From assembly GCA_015486815.1 (NCBI GenBank), contig WFQY01000335.1:1-9814 (forward strand): a stretch of DNA of 9,814 nucleotides, given 5' to 3'. This DNA is from Phycisphaerae bacterium (GTDB taxonomy: Bacteria; Planctomycetota; Phycisphaerae; JAAYCJ01). Shown here piece by piece: positions 1 to 6,379 of this stretch. A model generated the notes under the pieces. It was not told the origin of the DNA. It did not search any database and saw nothing but the letters and a program-made list of their open reading frames with translations. How positions within the stretch are numbered: the first letter of the stretch is position 1; each line of letters begins with the position of its first letter. The position numbers and the translations under genes are program-made.

Positions 1-24
1 CAATTACAAATGCAAAATGAGCTA

Positions 25-83
25 ACGCGGGAAAAATTGATGATTGTTGATTGTCGATTGATGATTGGAAGAAGCTCCCGCGT
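25..83. repeat. Heptanucleotide tandem repeat flanked by 8-bp inverted arms
   Basis: Bases 36-68 read as 4.7 copies of a 7-base unit of form ATTGNNG (ATTGATG, ATTGTTG, ATTGTCG, ATTGATG, ATTGG). The block is bracketed by a perfect inverted repeat, ACGCGGGA at 25-32 and TCCCGCGT at 76-83. Heptanucleotide short tandem repeats are known from other bacterial intergenic regions, for example in cyanobacteria, but I cannot tell whether this one belongs to a genome-wide family. It lies downstream of pyrF and outside any convincing gene. The rest of bases 1-193 is A/T-rich with irregular ATGA/AAATG-like words, and I see no terminator or gene there. Confidence 0.7.
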
Positions 84-162
84 GTGCGTAAACTCTTTCA
101 TTTAATCCCAACGGAATTTCACTATGTTCAACATTTATCACTCGCCATTCGATATCCATCAA

Positions 163-184
163 TCTCTTCTCTCCTCTCTTCTCT
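163..184. repeat. Homopyrimidine mirror repeat (H-DNA candidate)
   Basis: Bases 163-192 are pure pyrimidine on the + strand. Within them 163-184 is a perfect mirror repeat: CTCTTCTCTC (164-173) is followed directly by its base-by-base reversal CTCTCTTCTC (174-183), and the T at 163 matches the T at 184. Homopurine/homopyrimidine mirror repeats can form intramolecular triplexes under supercoiling. The tract begins two bases past the pyrF stop codon, so the pyrF transcript would carry a purine-only GA-rich run immediately after its stop. The symmetry is visible; any structural role is inference. Confidence 0.6.
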
Positions 185-193
185 CTCTCTTCG

Positions 194-1132
194 TCATTTA
201 GCATTTATCATTTGGTTTATCTGCGTCTTCATATCTGCAACAGCCTGCTCTACTGCCTGCTCCCACGATGATGCCTCTTTATACTCATCTCTTTCGTAGG
301 CATAGATTATGCTTCTGCTGGCTGTTACTATTGCACCCGCACCATCCTTAAAACATGCTTTTATCGCATCAGCTCCGCCACCCTGCGCACCATAGCCAGG
401 CACAAGAAAGATGCTCTTAGGCATAATCTCCCTAAGCCTGCTGGCAGCTTCCGCATCGCTCGCACCTACTACCGCACCTACGCTACTATAACCATTTACC
501 CCGACCAACTCCGCATCGTCAGCTATCGATGCTACCTGCTCAGCTATTCGCTCATAAACCTTTTTGCCTTCCGCATCAACAATTTCCTGAATAGCTGATG
601 CCTCCGGATTACTCGAACGAACCACAACAAATATTCCCTTACCCTGTTCCCGACATATTTTGACAAACGGATTTAATGCCTCTATCCCGAAATACGGATT
701 AAGCGTTATCGCATCGGGCGTGAGCAAATCTTCCATATCGGTATATTCCGGATTCGCAAGATGTGCCTGAGCATACGCTTCATTGCTACTCGGAATATCC
801 GCTCGCTTGACATCGCCTATAACCTCAAGCCCGAGATTATCCGCTTCTTCGATTAAGCTATAATACGCCTCTATTCCTTCGGAATAATACTTTTCGAAAA
901 ATGCTATATTCATCTTGACCGCCGGCACGTGTGGTGCAATTATTCGCAAAACCTTCGTCGAAAATTCGAAAATCGCATCTATCGCAGCCTCCGTATCAAG
1001 CTCATCGTTAAATTCTTTGTCTTCCCTAATAGCCACCGGCAGCCGACCATACTGCGGATCCAATCCTACCGCTATCGGTGCTCCCTTCGACCTTATTCCA
1101 TCTGTCAATCTGTCTGCAAAGTTGTTCGACAC
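194..1132 (-). CDS. pyrF: Orotidine 5'-phosphate decarboxylase, type 2
   Basis: This cytosolic enzyme decarboxylates OMP to UMP, the last step of de novo pyrimidine synthesis. The product is 312 residues, typical of the longer type-2 (mycobacterial-like) PyrF subfamily. Numbered from the GTG start, it shows AVGLDPQ near 21-27, K73 in VKMN, the catalytic D-x-K-x-x-D as DVKRADI (107-113), the type-2 signature LVPGYGAQGG (243-252), and the phosphate-binding SRSIIYA (272-278). The usual GDIGST sequence after the catalytic Lys is replaced by ADIPSS, but the charged catalytic residues are kept. A TTG two codons upstream (1138) is also in frame, but the AAGGA-type ribosome-binding site at 1141-1145 lies only 2 bases from it and an ideal 8 bases from GTG 1132, so I chose GTG. 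The gene is transcribed alone, divergent from yjbQ. The last codons run into repeat-like sequence. Confidence 0.95.
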   Translation of the reverse strand: MSNNFADRLTDGIRSKGAPIAVGLDPQYGRLPVAIREDKEFNDELDTEAAIDAIFEFSTKVLRIIAPHVPAVKMNIAFFEKYYSEGIEAYYSLIEEADNLGLEVIGDVKRADIPSSNEAYAQAHLANPEYTDMEDLLTPDAITLNPYFGIEALNPFVKICREQGKGIFVVVRSSNPEASAIQEIVDAEGKKVYERIAEQVASIADDAELVGVNGYSSVGAVVGASDAEAASRLREIMPKSIFLVPGYGAQGGGADAIKACFKDGAGAIVTASRSIIYAYERDEYKEASSWEQAVEQAVADMKTQINQMINAK

Positions 1133-1140
1133 TATCAAAT

Positions 1141-1145
1141 TCCTT
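1141..1145 (-). promoter_or_regulatory. Ribosome-binding site of pyrF
   Basis: The minus strand reads AAGGA across 1145-1141. Eight bases separate it from GTG at 1132-1130, but only two from TTG at 1138-1136. The spacing decides the start in favour of GTG. Confidence 0.7.
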
Positions 1146-1181
1146 ATAAACTAAACCGTATCTATCCGTAAGTATCGTTGC

Positions 1182-1210
1182 ACTATAACTACTTATACGA
1201 TTTTATGCAA
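1182..1210 (-). promoter_or_regulatory. Candidate sigma-70-type promoter of pyrF
   Basis: On the minus strand, TTGCAT (1210-1205) and TATAGT (1187-1182) are separated by exactly 17 bases. The -10 matches consensus at 5 of 6 positions and the -35 at 3 of 6. The predicted transcription start near 1175 would give a leader of about 43 bases before the GTG at 1132. It is inferred from consensus only, and promoter rules in planctomycetes are poorly defined. Confidence 0.4.
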
Positions 1211-1239
1211 GACTATTCATTCGGCAAAAATAAAATCGT
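1197..1239. promoter_or_regulatory. 10-bp inverted repeat over the pyrF -35 region
   Basis: ACGATTTTAT (1197-1206) and ATAAAATCGT (1230-1239) are exact reverse complements separated by 23 bases. The proximal arm overlaps the predicted pyrF -35 element (1205-1210) and part of its spacer, a position suitable for an operator. The AT-rich arms and long loop make a terminator or attenuator less likely. The repeat is directly visible; its role as an operator is inference. Confidence 0.4.
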
Positions 1240-1266
1240 GTGAAGTCTGAACGCACGAGAAGAGTA

Positions 1267-1357
1267 CGTTTCGATACGTCCCGCCCCTTTGGGGGCGGGA
1301 CTACTCAACGCACGGAAACTCCGGTCGCTGAGTGTCCCGTCGGGACGTATCGAAGCG
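1267..1357. repeat. Complex palindromic intergenic element with two alternative folds
   Basis: Four copies of one hexamer alternate in orientation: GTCCCG (1278-1283), CGGGAC (1296-1301), GTCCCG (1334-1339), CGGGAC (1341-1346). Fold I has three adjacent hairpins: a perfect 10-bp stem 1278-1287/1292-1301 with a 4-base loop, a central hairpin between 1303 and 1333 (ACTCA paired with TGAGT, then CG with CG past one mismatch), and a 5-bp stem GTCCC/GGGAC at 1334-1346. Fold II pairs 1270-1283 with 1341-1354 (14 perfect bp, extendable past one G-T to 1267/1357) around the central hairpin. The octamer AACGCACG occurs at 1250-1257 and again at 1307-1314. It resembles REP/BIME-like dispersed elements. 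No gene is supported here. Confidence 0.75.
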
Positions 1358-1404
1358 ACGCCCGCAACATATATACTTGAATTTCCATCTGCCAATATCT
1401 ATAT

Positions 1405-1428
1405 TTGACAGTAGGCGTATTCTATAAT
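1405..1428 (+). promoter_or_regulatory. Possible promoter elements upstream of yjbQ
   Basis: A perfect TTGACA lies at 1405-1410 and a perfect TATAAT at 1423-1428, but the spacer is only 12 bases, well short of the usual 16-18. Either the TATAAT works with a weak upstream -35 (the bases 17 upstream read TATATT), or one of the matches is chance. Initiation near 1435 would leave a very short leader containing the ribosome-binding site at 1437-1442. Confidence 0.3.
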
Positions 1429-1436
1429 TCGTAATA

Positions 1437-1442
1437 TGGAGG
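1437..1442 (+). promoter_or_regulatory. Ribosome-binding site of yjbQ
   Basis: TGGAGG at 1437-1442 lies 8 bases before ATG 1451. An in-frame ATG at 1436 overlaps this site and has no ribosome-binding site of its own, so 1451 is the better start. Confidence 0.8.
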
Positions 1443-1450
1443 CACAAGAG

Positions 1451-1837
1451 ATGGAAGTTCTAACCGTCAAGACATTACGTCGATGCCAATTTATTGACAT
1501 TACCAATGAGATATCCGAACTCGTCGCCAAACAAAGCAACGCCAAAGCAGTATTGCTGTATGTACCCCATACAACCGCTGCGATTACCATAAACGAAAAC
1601 GCAGACCCAACGGTTACTCAGGACATACTAAACCATCTGGAAAAAATGATTCCCTCAGGTTCGCACTTTAGGCATAGCGAAGGCAACAGCGATGCGCATG
1701 TAAAATCTTCGCTTATAGGGGCTTCGATTTTAGTGCCAATAGAAGCTGGCAGCCTTTCGCTCGGCACTTGGCAAGGCATATACTTTGCGGAATTCGACGG
1801 CCCACGTACACGCAAACTATACGTGCAGTTTCTATAA
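1451..1837 (+). CDS. yjbQ: YjbQ family protein (UPF0047; putative secondary thiamine-phosphate synthase)
   Basis: The product is a 128-residue single-domain protein of the YjbQ/UPF0047 family, close to full family length. Family motifs are all present: VPHTTAAITINENADP (38-53), HSEGNSDAHVKSSL (75-88) and SLGTWQGIYFAEFDGPR (103-119), with conserved H40, H75 and H83 and the acidic residues E77 and D81 that probably line a metal or active site. Family members form small cytosolic oligomers. A weak thiamine-phosphate synthase activity has been attributed to the family, but the physiological role is unsettled, so I would not infer thiamine synthesis here; no other thi gene is in view. I chose ATG 1451 rather than 1436 because TGGAGG sits 8 bases before 1451. 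The gene ends in tandem stops (TAA TAG, 1835-1840). The 30-base convergent gap to the next gene shows no clear terminator. Confidence 0.93.
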   Translation: MEVLTVKTLRRCQFIDITNEISELVAKQSNAKAVLLYVPHTTAAITINENADPTVTQDILNHLEKMIPSGSHFRHSEGNSDAHVKSSLIGASILVPIEAGSLSLGTWQGIYFAEFDGPRTRKLYVQFL

Positions 1838-1867
1838 TAGTGAACTGTGATTTTTATCAGCTGCCAA

Positions 1868-4800
1868 CTACGCTGACGACGATATTGGCTCGGGTACTCT
1901 CGCGCGATGCTGACGTTTGAGCTGATAAGCACGAGCCTGATCGACAAACGCTTCAAGCCGAGTCTCAAGTGTCGGATCGCCCTGACCGTCAAAAGTGATA
2001 GTAATACCGGGCATACCATCGAGATCGTTTGACAGCTTTTTCATCACACCCGCAACAATGGTCGAAGGCATACAGCTGAACGGCCCGACGTTGACCACAC
2101 CGTCAGCTCCGATATGATGATATTCTATCATCTTACCGACAGAAAGTATCGCTTCGCCTTCGAAACTATCGTGAATGTAAGGCTCCGCGAGTTTGATGAT
2201 TTCTTCGACAGGCGGTTCCTGTGCGTGATGCAAAATCTTTGCGAATGGCTGACATATACGAGAATCAACCTTTTTCTGTATCTTGTCTTTGAACCAATTA
2301 ATAAGTAGGCTCTTGAATTCCCTTTCCCGCTTAGCTGTTCGTTTGCGAGTAAAGTTCGTATAATACATCCACTCAGCGAAGCTCGCTAACGATACCTGAG
2401 CACCAAGCGCTTCGAGCCGATTGATCAGATAATCATTGCTGAATACGTGGCTTCTTACGTAAATCTCACCGACAACGCCTATATGCGGTTTATTCTGCGA
2501 TTTATCGACCTTAATCTTCGCAAAATCGTCAGCTGCCTGCTCCATAATTCTGGCTATATCGTCTTCCTTGCCGCCGATTTCTATCATCTGGCAGATAAGC
2601 TCGACATATCGTCGATACGTCTGTTCCGTCTGACCCGCTGTTATTTCATAAGATCGAATCGCCAATAGCGCTTTGAAGAGCACATCTACTGCTGATATTC
2701 CCGCCCATGCGATACGCGTCGGATCTTTCTTGAATTGCTTGAAGTCTTCGTAAAAGTTCTTATCCTGCGAGGGTGAAATCACAGGCACATTATTCGCACC
2801 GACTTCCGAAAGCACCAGCCGATGCAAACAATTATACTGACCAAACCTGCAAGGCCCCGACCCGCCAGGCATAAAGAAGGCGGCCTTATCCGCTTCACTG
2901 CCTAACGATTGAACCTTCTTGAGCATATCGCCCGTTGTAACAATGCAGGGCAGACATTCCTTGCCGGTGGTATATCTCCGACCAAGCTCAAGTGTATCCT
3001 GATCCGCAAGTGGAAGTACCTCAGCTGGCTGACCACACGATCGGAAGGCAGCTGCCAACGCATAAGAATGATCGCCCATCCACGGTATATATATCTTCCT
3101 ATTACTGCAATCATAATGCGGAATAGCGAGTTTGTCGTCGCTTACAGGCTCGATATGCTTTACATCCGCATTCTTGAGCGATTCGAGAAATGCTTCGAGA
3201 CGTGTTACCACGCCAGCGTCCGCACTATGCTCATCTATCTCGAGCATCAAACACGGTTTCGGATCCATCAAATCCTTAAAGAACGTAGTAATAAACGAAT
3301 CAGGCCCGCAACTGAAATTCGACAGATATATCGCATATAACCTCGGATCATTTCGCACAATCTTAGCAGCCTTGATTATCCGCTGACCGTATTTCCAGTA
3401 AATACCATCCGGTGCCTGATATCGAACGAGCGAACTTACCGTTGATAAATCGAGGAAGTCCATCGGTATCATCAAAACACCAAGCGTGCGGAGTTTTCCC
3501 GGTATATCAAGGCTGACTCCCGGATCGCAACCGTTATAAGGCCGAGATATCAAAACCATCGCTCTGTCGTCTTCGCCGAGACTATCGAGTATTTCCCTGC
3601 CTCTCTCTATACACGCTCGCTCGAAATCCTTCTGCGTCTTATCCGCCTTGTCCACAGCGTCTTCTATCTGCGATTTGGTTACGCCAAGTTCATCGCATAG
3701 TGGCATAAGCGAACGAATAAGCTCCTTGCGCCCGTCCTGAAAACGAATATAAGGTGCGAGCATCTTCACGCCACGACCATCCGGATTGATTGCAATTCTA
3801 ATCTGATACGGAATCGTCTGAACATACGGACATAGCTGATTATTTATTTCAGGCTCCTCTCGCTCCATCGATACGATACTTGGCAGCCAAATGTAATCGG
3901 GCTTTTTATCCACAAGGTCAAGTATATGCCCGTGTGCTACCTTCACCGGAAAACAAGGCTGTGAAAGAACTGCTTCGACACCTCTGCGAATTAATTTTTT
4001 CGTCGATGGCGAACTTACGATAGGCTCAAATCCGAGCTCGTCAAAAAACGTTCCCCAATATGGCAGCAGTTGATAGTTGCTCAAAGCCAGCGGAATACCG
4101 ATAGTCCTTTTCTGTCCGCTTGGTTTCCTCTTTACCCGTGAATATTTTTCAAGCAATGCCTGACGCTCACGGAACAAATCGGGAATATCTTTTTTCGCTT
4201 TGACCTTTTTGACGTTATATCTATCGCACCGCGAACCATAATAGAGAGGCTCGGAACCTTCTATTATCACTTCCTTTATCTCACAATTATTCGGGCAATG
4301 CTTGCATTCGAATGTCCTTACTTTATATTTCCGATTGCTTATATCGAAACTTCGGAATTTGCTTTCCGTACCAGCTGGCTGAGACTCCATATATCGCTTT
4401 GCAAGAATTGCAACACCAATCGCACCGGTAACTTCGTGATGAGGCGGAACGGTTACTGTCTTTCCGGTAACCGCTTCGAAAGCTGCCACCACACCCTTGT
4501 TAAATGCCGTGCCTCCTTGGAAGAATATCCTATTACCAATCTTGCGATGTCCGACAACGCGGTTCAGATAATTAGCAACGATGGAATAGCACAACCCCGC
4601 TACGAGTTCGTCCGTTTCCGCACCCTGCTGCTGATAATTGATAAGGTCGGACTCCATAAATACCGTGCATCTCTCGCCAAGCCTTATCGGCGATTTCGCA
4701 TTCAATGCAAGCTTACTGAATTCCTGTTTGATATTTATGCCTAACCTCTCCGCTTGTTCCTCCAAAAACGAACCCGTACCCGCAGCACACGCATGATTCA

Positions 4801-6229
4801 TCTCAAAATCGACAACAACGCCGTTTTCGAGCGAAATGTATTTCGAGTCCTGTCCGCCTATTTCGAAAATCGTATCTACCGTAGGGTCGATAAACGCAGA
4901 AGCTGTCGCCTGTGCGGTAATTTCATTCACAACGGTATCCGCACCGATAAAATCGCCCGTAAGGTATCTTCCCGAACCGGTAGTGGCAGCCCCTTTGATT
5001 ATCACCTTGTCCGCAACGATTTTACCCACCTCCGCCAATCCCGTTCGGACAGCTTCGAGAGGCCTGCCCGCTGTCATAAGATATGCCTTAGCCAATACCC
5101 TATACTGTTCATCTATGACGACCACATTCGTACTGATTGACCCGACATCTATTCCGAGATAAGCTGGCACCTTCTCGCCCGGTGCAAGTTTACTGAAAAC
5201 CTCATCCGCATAGGTCTTCATATCCGGATAGCCGTCCTTAGGCCTCTGCAATTTCGCAAGACGATGCCCTATCGTCTTTTGCGATTTTATGTATTCACGC
5301 AACAGATGAAGATTCACTTCGGCACAGCTATTTTCATCCCAATCGCGTCTGGCGATAAGAGCTGCACCTATCGCGCCCGTAACCGCGTGCATTTCTGGAA
5401 TGATGAATTCTCCTTCGCCGGTAGCTTCGAGAACTTCGCGCATCGCACGTACGACACCAGCGTTGTATGCGACACCACCACAAAATGCGATTGGCTTGGT
5501 AAATTCTTTTCCACGCCCGAGATTGCTTCGCAAATTCCTCGCCAATCCGAAACACAACCCCGCGACAATATCGTGCACAGGCGTTGCCTGCTGCTGAAGG
5601 TGTATCATATCCGATTTCGCAAATACCGAGCATCTGCCCGCTACTCTCGGCGGAACTTCCGACTTCAATGCCAATTCGCCGAACTCTTTTTCGATATGCA
5701 CTCCAAGCCTCGATGCCTGCTGATCCAAAAAGCTACCTGTTCCCGCTGCACACGCGGTATTCATCGCAAAATCTTCTATTCCTATCAAATCATTCGCCTG
5801 CTCCGCGAGGAATATCAGCTTACTATCCTGACCACCCATTTCGATAATAGTTCTCACCTGCGGTGCTGTGTTCCTGACCGCTGCTGCCTGACAGCTAAGC
5901 TCGTTAATGAATCTTATATCCAAAAGTTTGCATATAAGACGACCCGCAGTCCCCGTACCCGCGATGGTAGCGAGGTCTTTGCCCGAGTGCTTACCGATAA
6001 TCTCTTCGAGCAACTCCAGCATCACCCTGACCGGATGTCCGATGTGCCTACGGTAATAATGTTCTATCACATTACCGTTATTGTCGAGGACAGCTGCTTT
6101 TGCCGCTATCGAACCGACGTCAAAACCGATATGCACTACCTGCTGATTTGAGTTGTCATCTCGTTTGACCGACGGTCTTGTTGTCTTTCCAATATCAATT
6201 TGCGATTTCGGCTGTGTTGTATCAGGCAT
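1868..6229 (-). CDS. Giant acyl-CoA dehydratase activase-related protein (BadF/HgdC x2, DUF2229, HgdB-like)
   Basis: This 1453-residue soluble protein belongs to the uncharacterised fused relatives of the 2-hydroxyacyl-CoA dehydratase activator and dehydratase. Module 1 (about 32-300) is an ASKHA ATPase: FDVGS (36-40), EMGGQDSK (130-137), ACAAGTGSF with C160, GRCSVF with C200. Module 2 (about 356-615) repeats it: IDVGS, EIGGQDSK (456-463), C481, C521. HgdC binds a bridging [4Fe-4S] with the equivalent cysteine pair from each subunit. A connector carries C642-x2-C645-x3-C649 and C668. Two HgdB-like halves follow, about 709-1025 (C759, C800, C974; DUF2229 region) and 1046-1435 (C1092, C1095, C1127, C1134, C1386). 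Known relatives couple ATP hydrolysis to very low-potential electron transfer; the substrate here is unknown. ATG 6229 is preferred to TTG 6232, which lies only 2 bases from AAGGGA. It diverges from a sigma-54 activator gene. Confidence 0.9.
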   Translation of the reverse strand: MPDTTQPKSQIDIGKTTRPSVKRDDNSNQQVVHIGFDVGSIAAKAAVLDNNGNVIEHYYRRHIGHPVRVMLELLEEIIGKHSGKDLATIAGTGTAGRLICKLLDIRFINELSCQAAAVRNTAPQVRTIIEMGGQDSKLIFLAEQANDLIGIEDFAMNTACAAGTGSFLDQQASRLGVHIEKEFGELALKSEVPPRVAGRCSVFAKSDMIHLQQQATPVHDIVAGLCFGLARNLRSNLGRGKEFTKPIAFCGGVAYNAGVVRAMREVLEATGEGEFIIPEMHAVTGAIGAALIARRDWDENSCAEVNLHLLREYIKSQKTIGHRLAKLQRPKDGYPDMKTYADEVFSKLAPGEKVPAYLGIDVGSISTNVVVIDEQYRVLAKAYLMTAGRPLEAVRTGLAEVGKIVADKVIIKGAATTGSGRYLTGDFIGADTVVNEITAQATASAFIDPTVDTIFEIGGQDSKYISLENGVVVDFEMNHACAAGTGSFLEEQAERLGINIKQEFSKLALNAKSPIRLGERCTVFMESDLINYQQQGAETDELVAGLCYSIVANYLNRVVGHRKIGNRIFFQGGTAFNKGVVAAFEAVTGKTVTVPPHHEVTGAIGVAILAKRYMESQPAGTESKFRSFDISNRKYKVRTFECKHCPNNCEIKEVIIEGSEPLYYGSRCDRYNVKKVKAKKDIPDLFRERQALLEKYSRVKRKPSGQKRTIGIPLALSNYQLLPYWGTFFDELGFEPIVSSPSTKKLIRRGVEAVLSQPCFPVKVAHGHILDLVDKKPDYIWLPSIVSMEREEPEINNQLCPYVQTIPYQIRIAINPDGRGVKMLAPYIRFQDGRKELIRSLMPLCDELGVTKSQIEDAVDKADKTQKDFERACIERGREILDSLGEDDRAMVLISRPYNGCDPGVSLDIPGKLRTLGVLMIPMDFLDLSTVSSLVRYQAPDGIYWKYGQRIIKAAKIVRNDPRLYAIYLSNFSCGPDSFITTFFKDLMDPKPCLMLEIDEHSADAGVVTRLEAFLESLKNADVKHIEPVSDDKLAIPHYDCSNRKIYIPWMGDHSYALAAAFRSCGQPAEVLPLADQDTLELGRRYTTGKECLPCIVTTGDMLKKVQSLGSEADKAAFFMPGGSGPCRFGQYNCLHRLVLSEVGANNVPVISPSQDKNFYEDFKQFKKDPTRIAWAGISAVDVLFKALLAIRSYEITAGQTEQTYRRYVELICQMIEIGGKEDDIARIMEQAADDFAKIKVDKSQNKPHIGVVGEIYVRSHVFSNDYLINRLEALGAQVSLASFAEWMYYTNFTRKRTAKREREFKSLLINWFKDKIQKKVDSRICQPFAKILHHAQEPPVEEIIKLAEPYIHDSFEGEAILSVGKMIEYHHIGADGVVNVGPFSCMPSTIVAGVMKKLSNDLDGMPGITITFDGQGDPTLETRLEAFVDQARAYQLKRQHRARVPEPISSSA

Positions 6230-6234
6230 CAAGT

Positions 6235-6240
6235 TCCCTT
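6235..6240 (-). promoter_or_regulatory. Ribosome-binding site of the giant activase gene
   Basis: The minus strand reads AAGGGA across 6240-6235. It lies 5 bases from ATG 6229 and only 2 from the in-frame TTG 6232, which favours the ATG. Confidence 0.65.
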
Positions 6241-6287
6241 TCTATCAAAATCAACCTTCACAATATTTGCCTCTCGTGAATTTCATT

Positions 6288-6293
6288 ATTATA
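6288..6293 (-). promoter_or_regulatory. Possible -10 element of the giant activase gene
   Basis: A perfect TATAAT reads on the minus strand at 6293-6288, about 60 bases before ATG 6229. The hexamer 17 bases upstream is TTTATA, a poor -35, and the closer TGGACA (6308-6303) is only 9 bases away. The region is very AT-rich, so chance matches are likely. A short dyad, ACAA-A-TTGT (6297-6305), lies just upstream. Confidence 0.3.
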
Positions 6294-6320
6294 TACACAA
6301 ATTGTCCATTTATAAAGTAT

Positions 6321-6349
6321 TTGATTGAAAACTATGATACTATTATAAT
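6321..6349 (+). promoter_or_regulatory. Sigma-70-type promoter of the sigma-54 activator gene
   Basis: TTGATT (6321-6326) and a perfect TATAAT (6344-6349) are separated by the ideal 17 bases. This is the best-formed promoter in the window. Transcription would start near 6356, giving a leader of about 33 bases that contains GGAGG at 6375-6379. The activator would therefore be made by the housekeeping polymerase rather than by its own sigma-54 circuit. Confidence 0.6.
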
Positions 6350-6352
6350 AAT

Positions 6353-6368
6353 TTTACAATTTTGTAAA
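6353..6368. promoter_or_regulatory. Palindromic operator candidate at the activator's transcription start
   Basis: TTTACAA (6353-6359) and TTGTAAA (6362-6368) are perfect inverted arms around a 2-base centre. The dyad begins 4 bases after the TATAAT and covers the predicted start point, a classic repressor position. A shorter dyad with the same ACAA/TTGT half-sites lies at 6297-6305 beside the possible -10 of the divergent gene. A chance AT-rich palindrome cannot be excluded. Confidence 0.45.
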
Positions 6369-6374
6369 CAACGT

Positions 6375-6379
6375 GGAGG
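6375..6379 (+). promoter_or_regulatory. Ribosome-binding site of the sigma-54 activator gene
   Basis: GGAGG at 6375-6379 lies 9 bases before ATG 6389, supporting that start. Confidence 0.8.

Noticed and set aside
22..204. 60-codon minus-strand frame after pyrF
   Set aside because: It begins inside the last pyrF codons and translates the purine tract and the heptad repeat; the composition is low-complexity and no independent start signal is seen.
1213..1395. 60-codon minus-strand frame over the palindromic element
   Set aside because: The translation simply follows the GC-rich repeat; it has no ribosome-binding site, and the palindromic structure explains the sequence better.
5264..6151. 295-codon open frame on the + strand
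   Set aside because: It is fully antisense to the strongly supported first ATPase module of the giant gene; its composition (Arg/Cys/His-rich, no domain) is that of a shadow frame, and no ribosome-binding site precedes it.
6260..6275. Sigma-54 promoter for the giant gene (minus strand, GG-N10-GA)
   Set aside because: The -12 GC is replaced by GA and the rest of the match is poor, so I do not annotate it.
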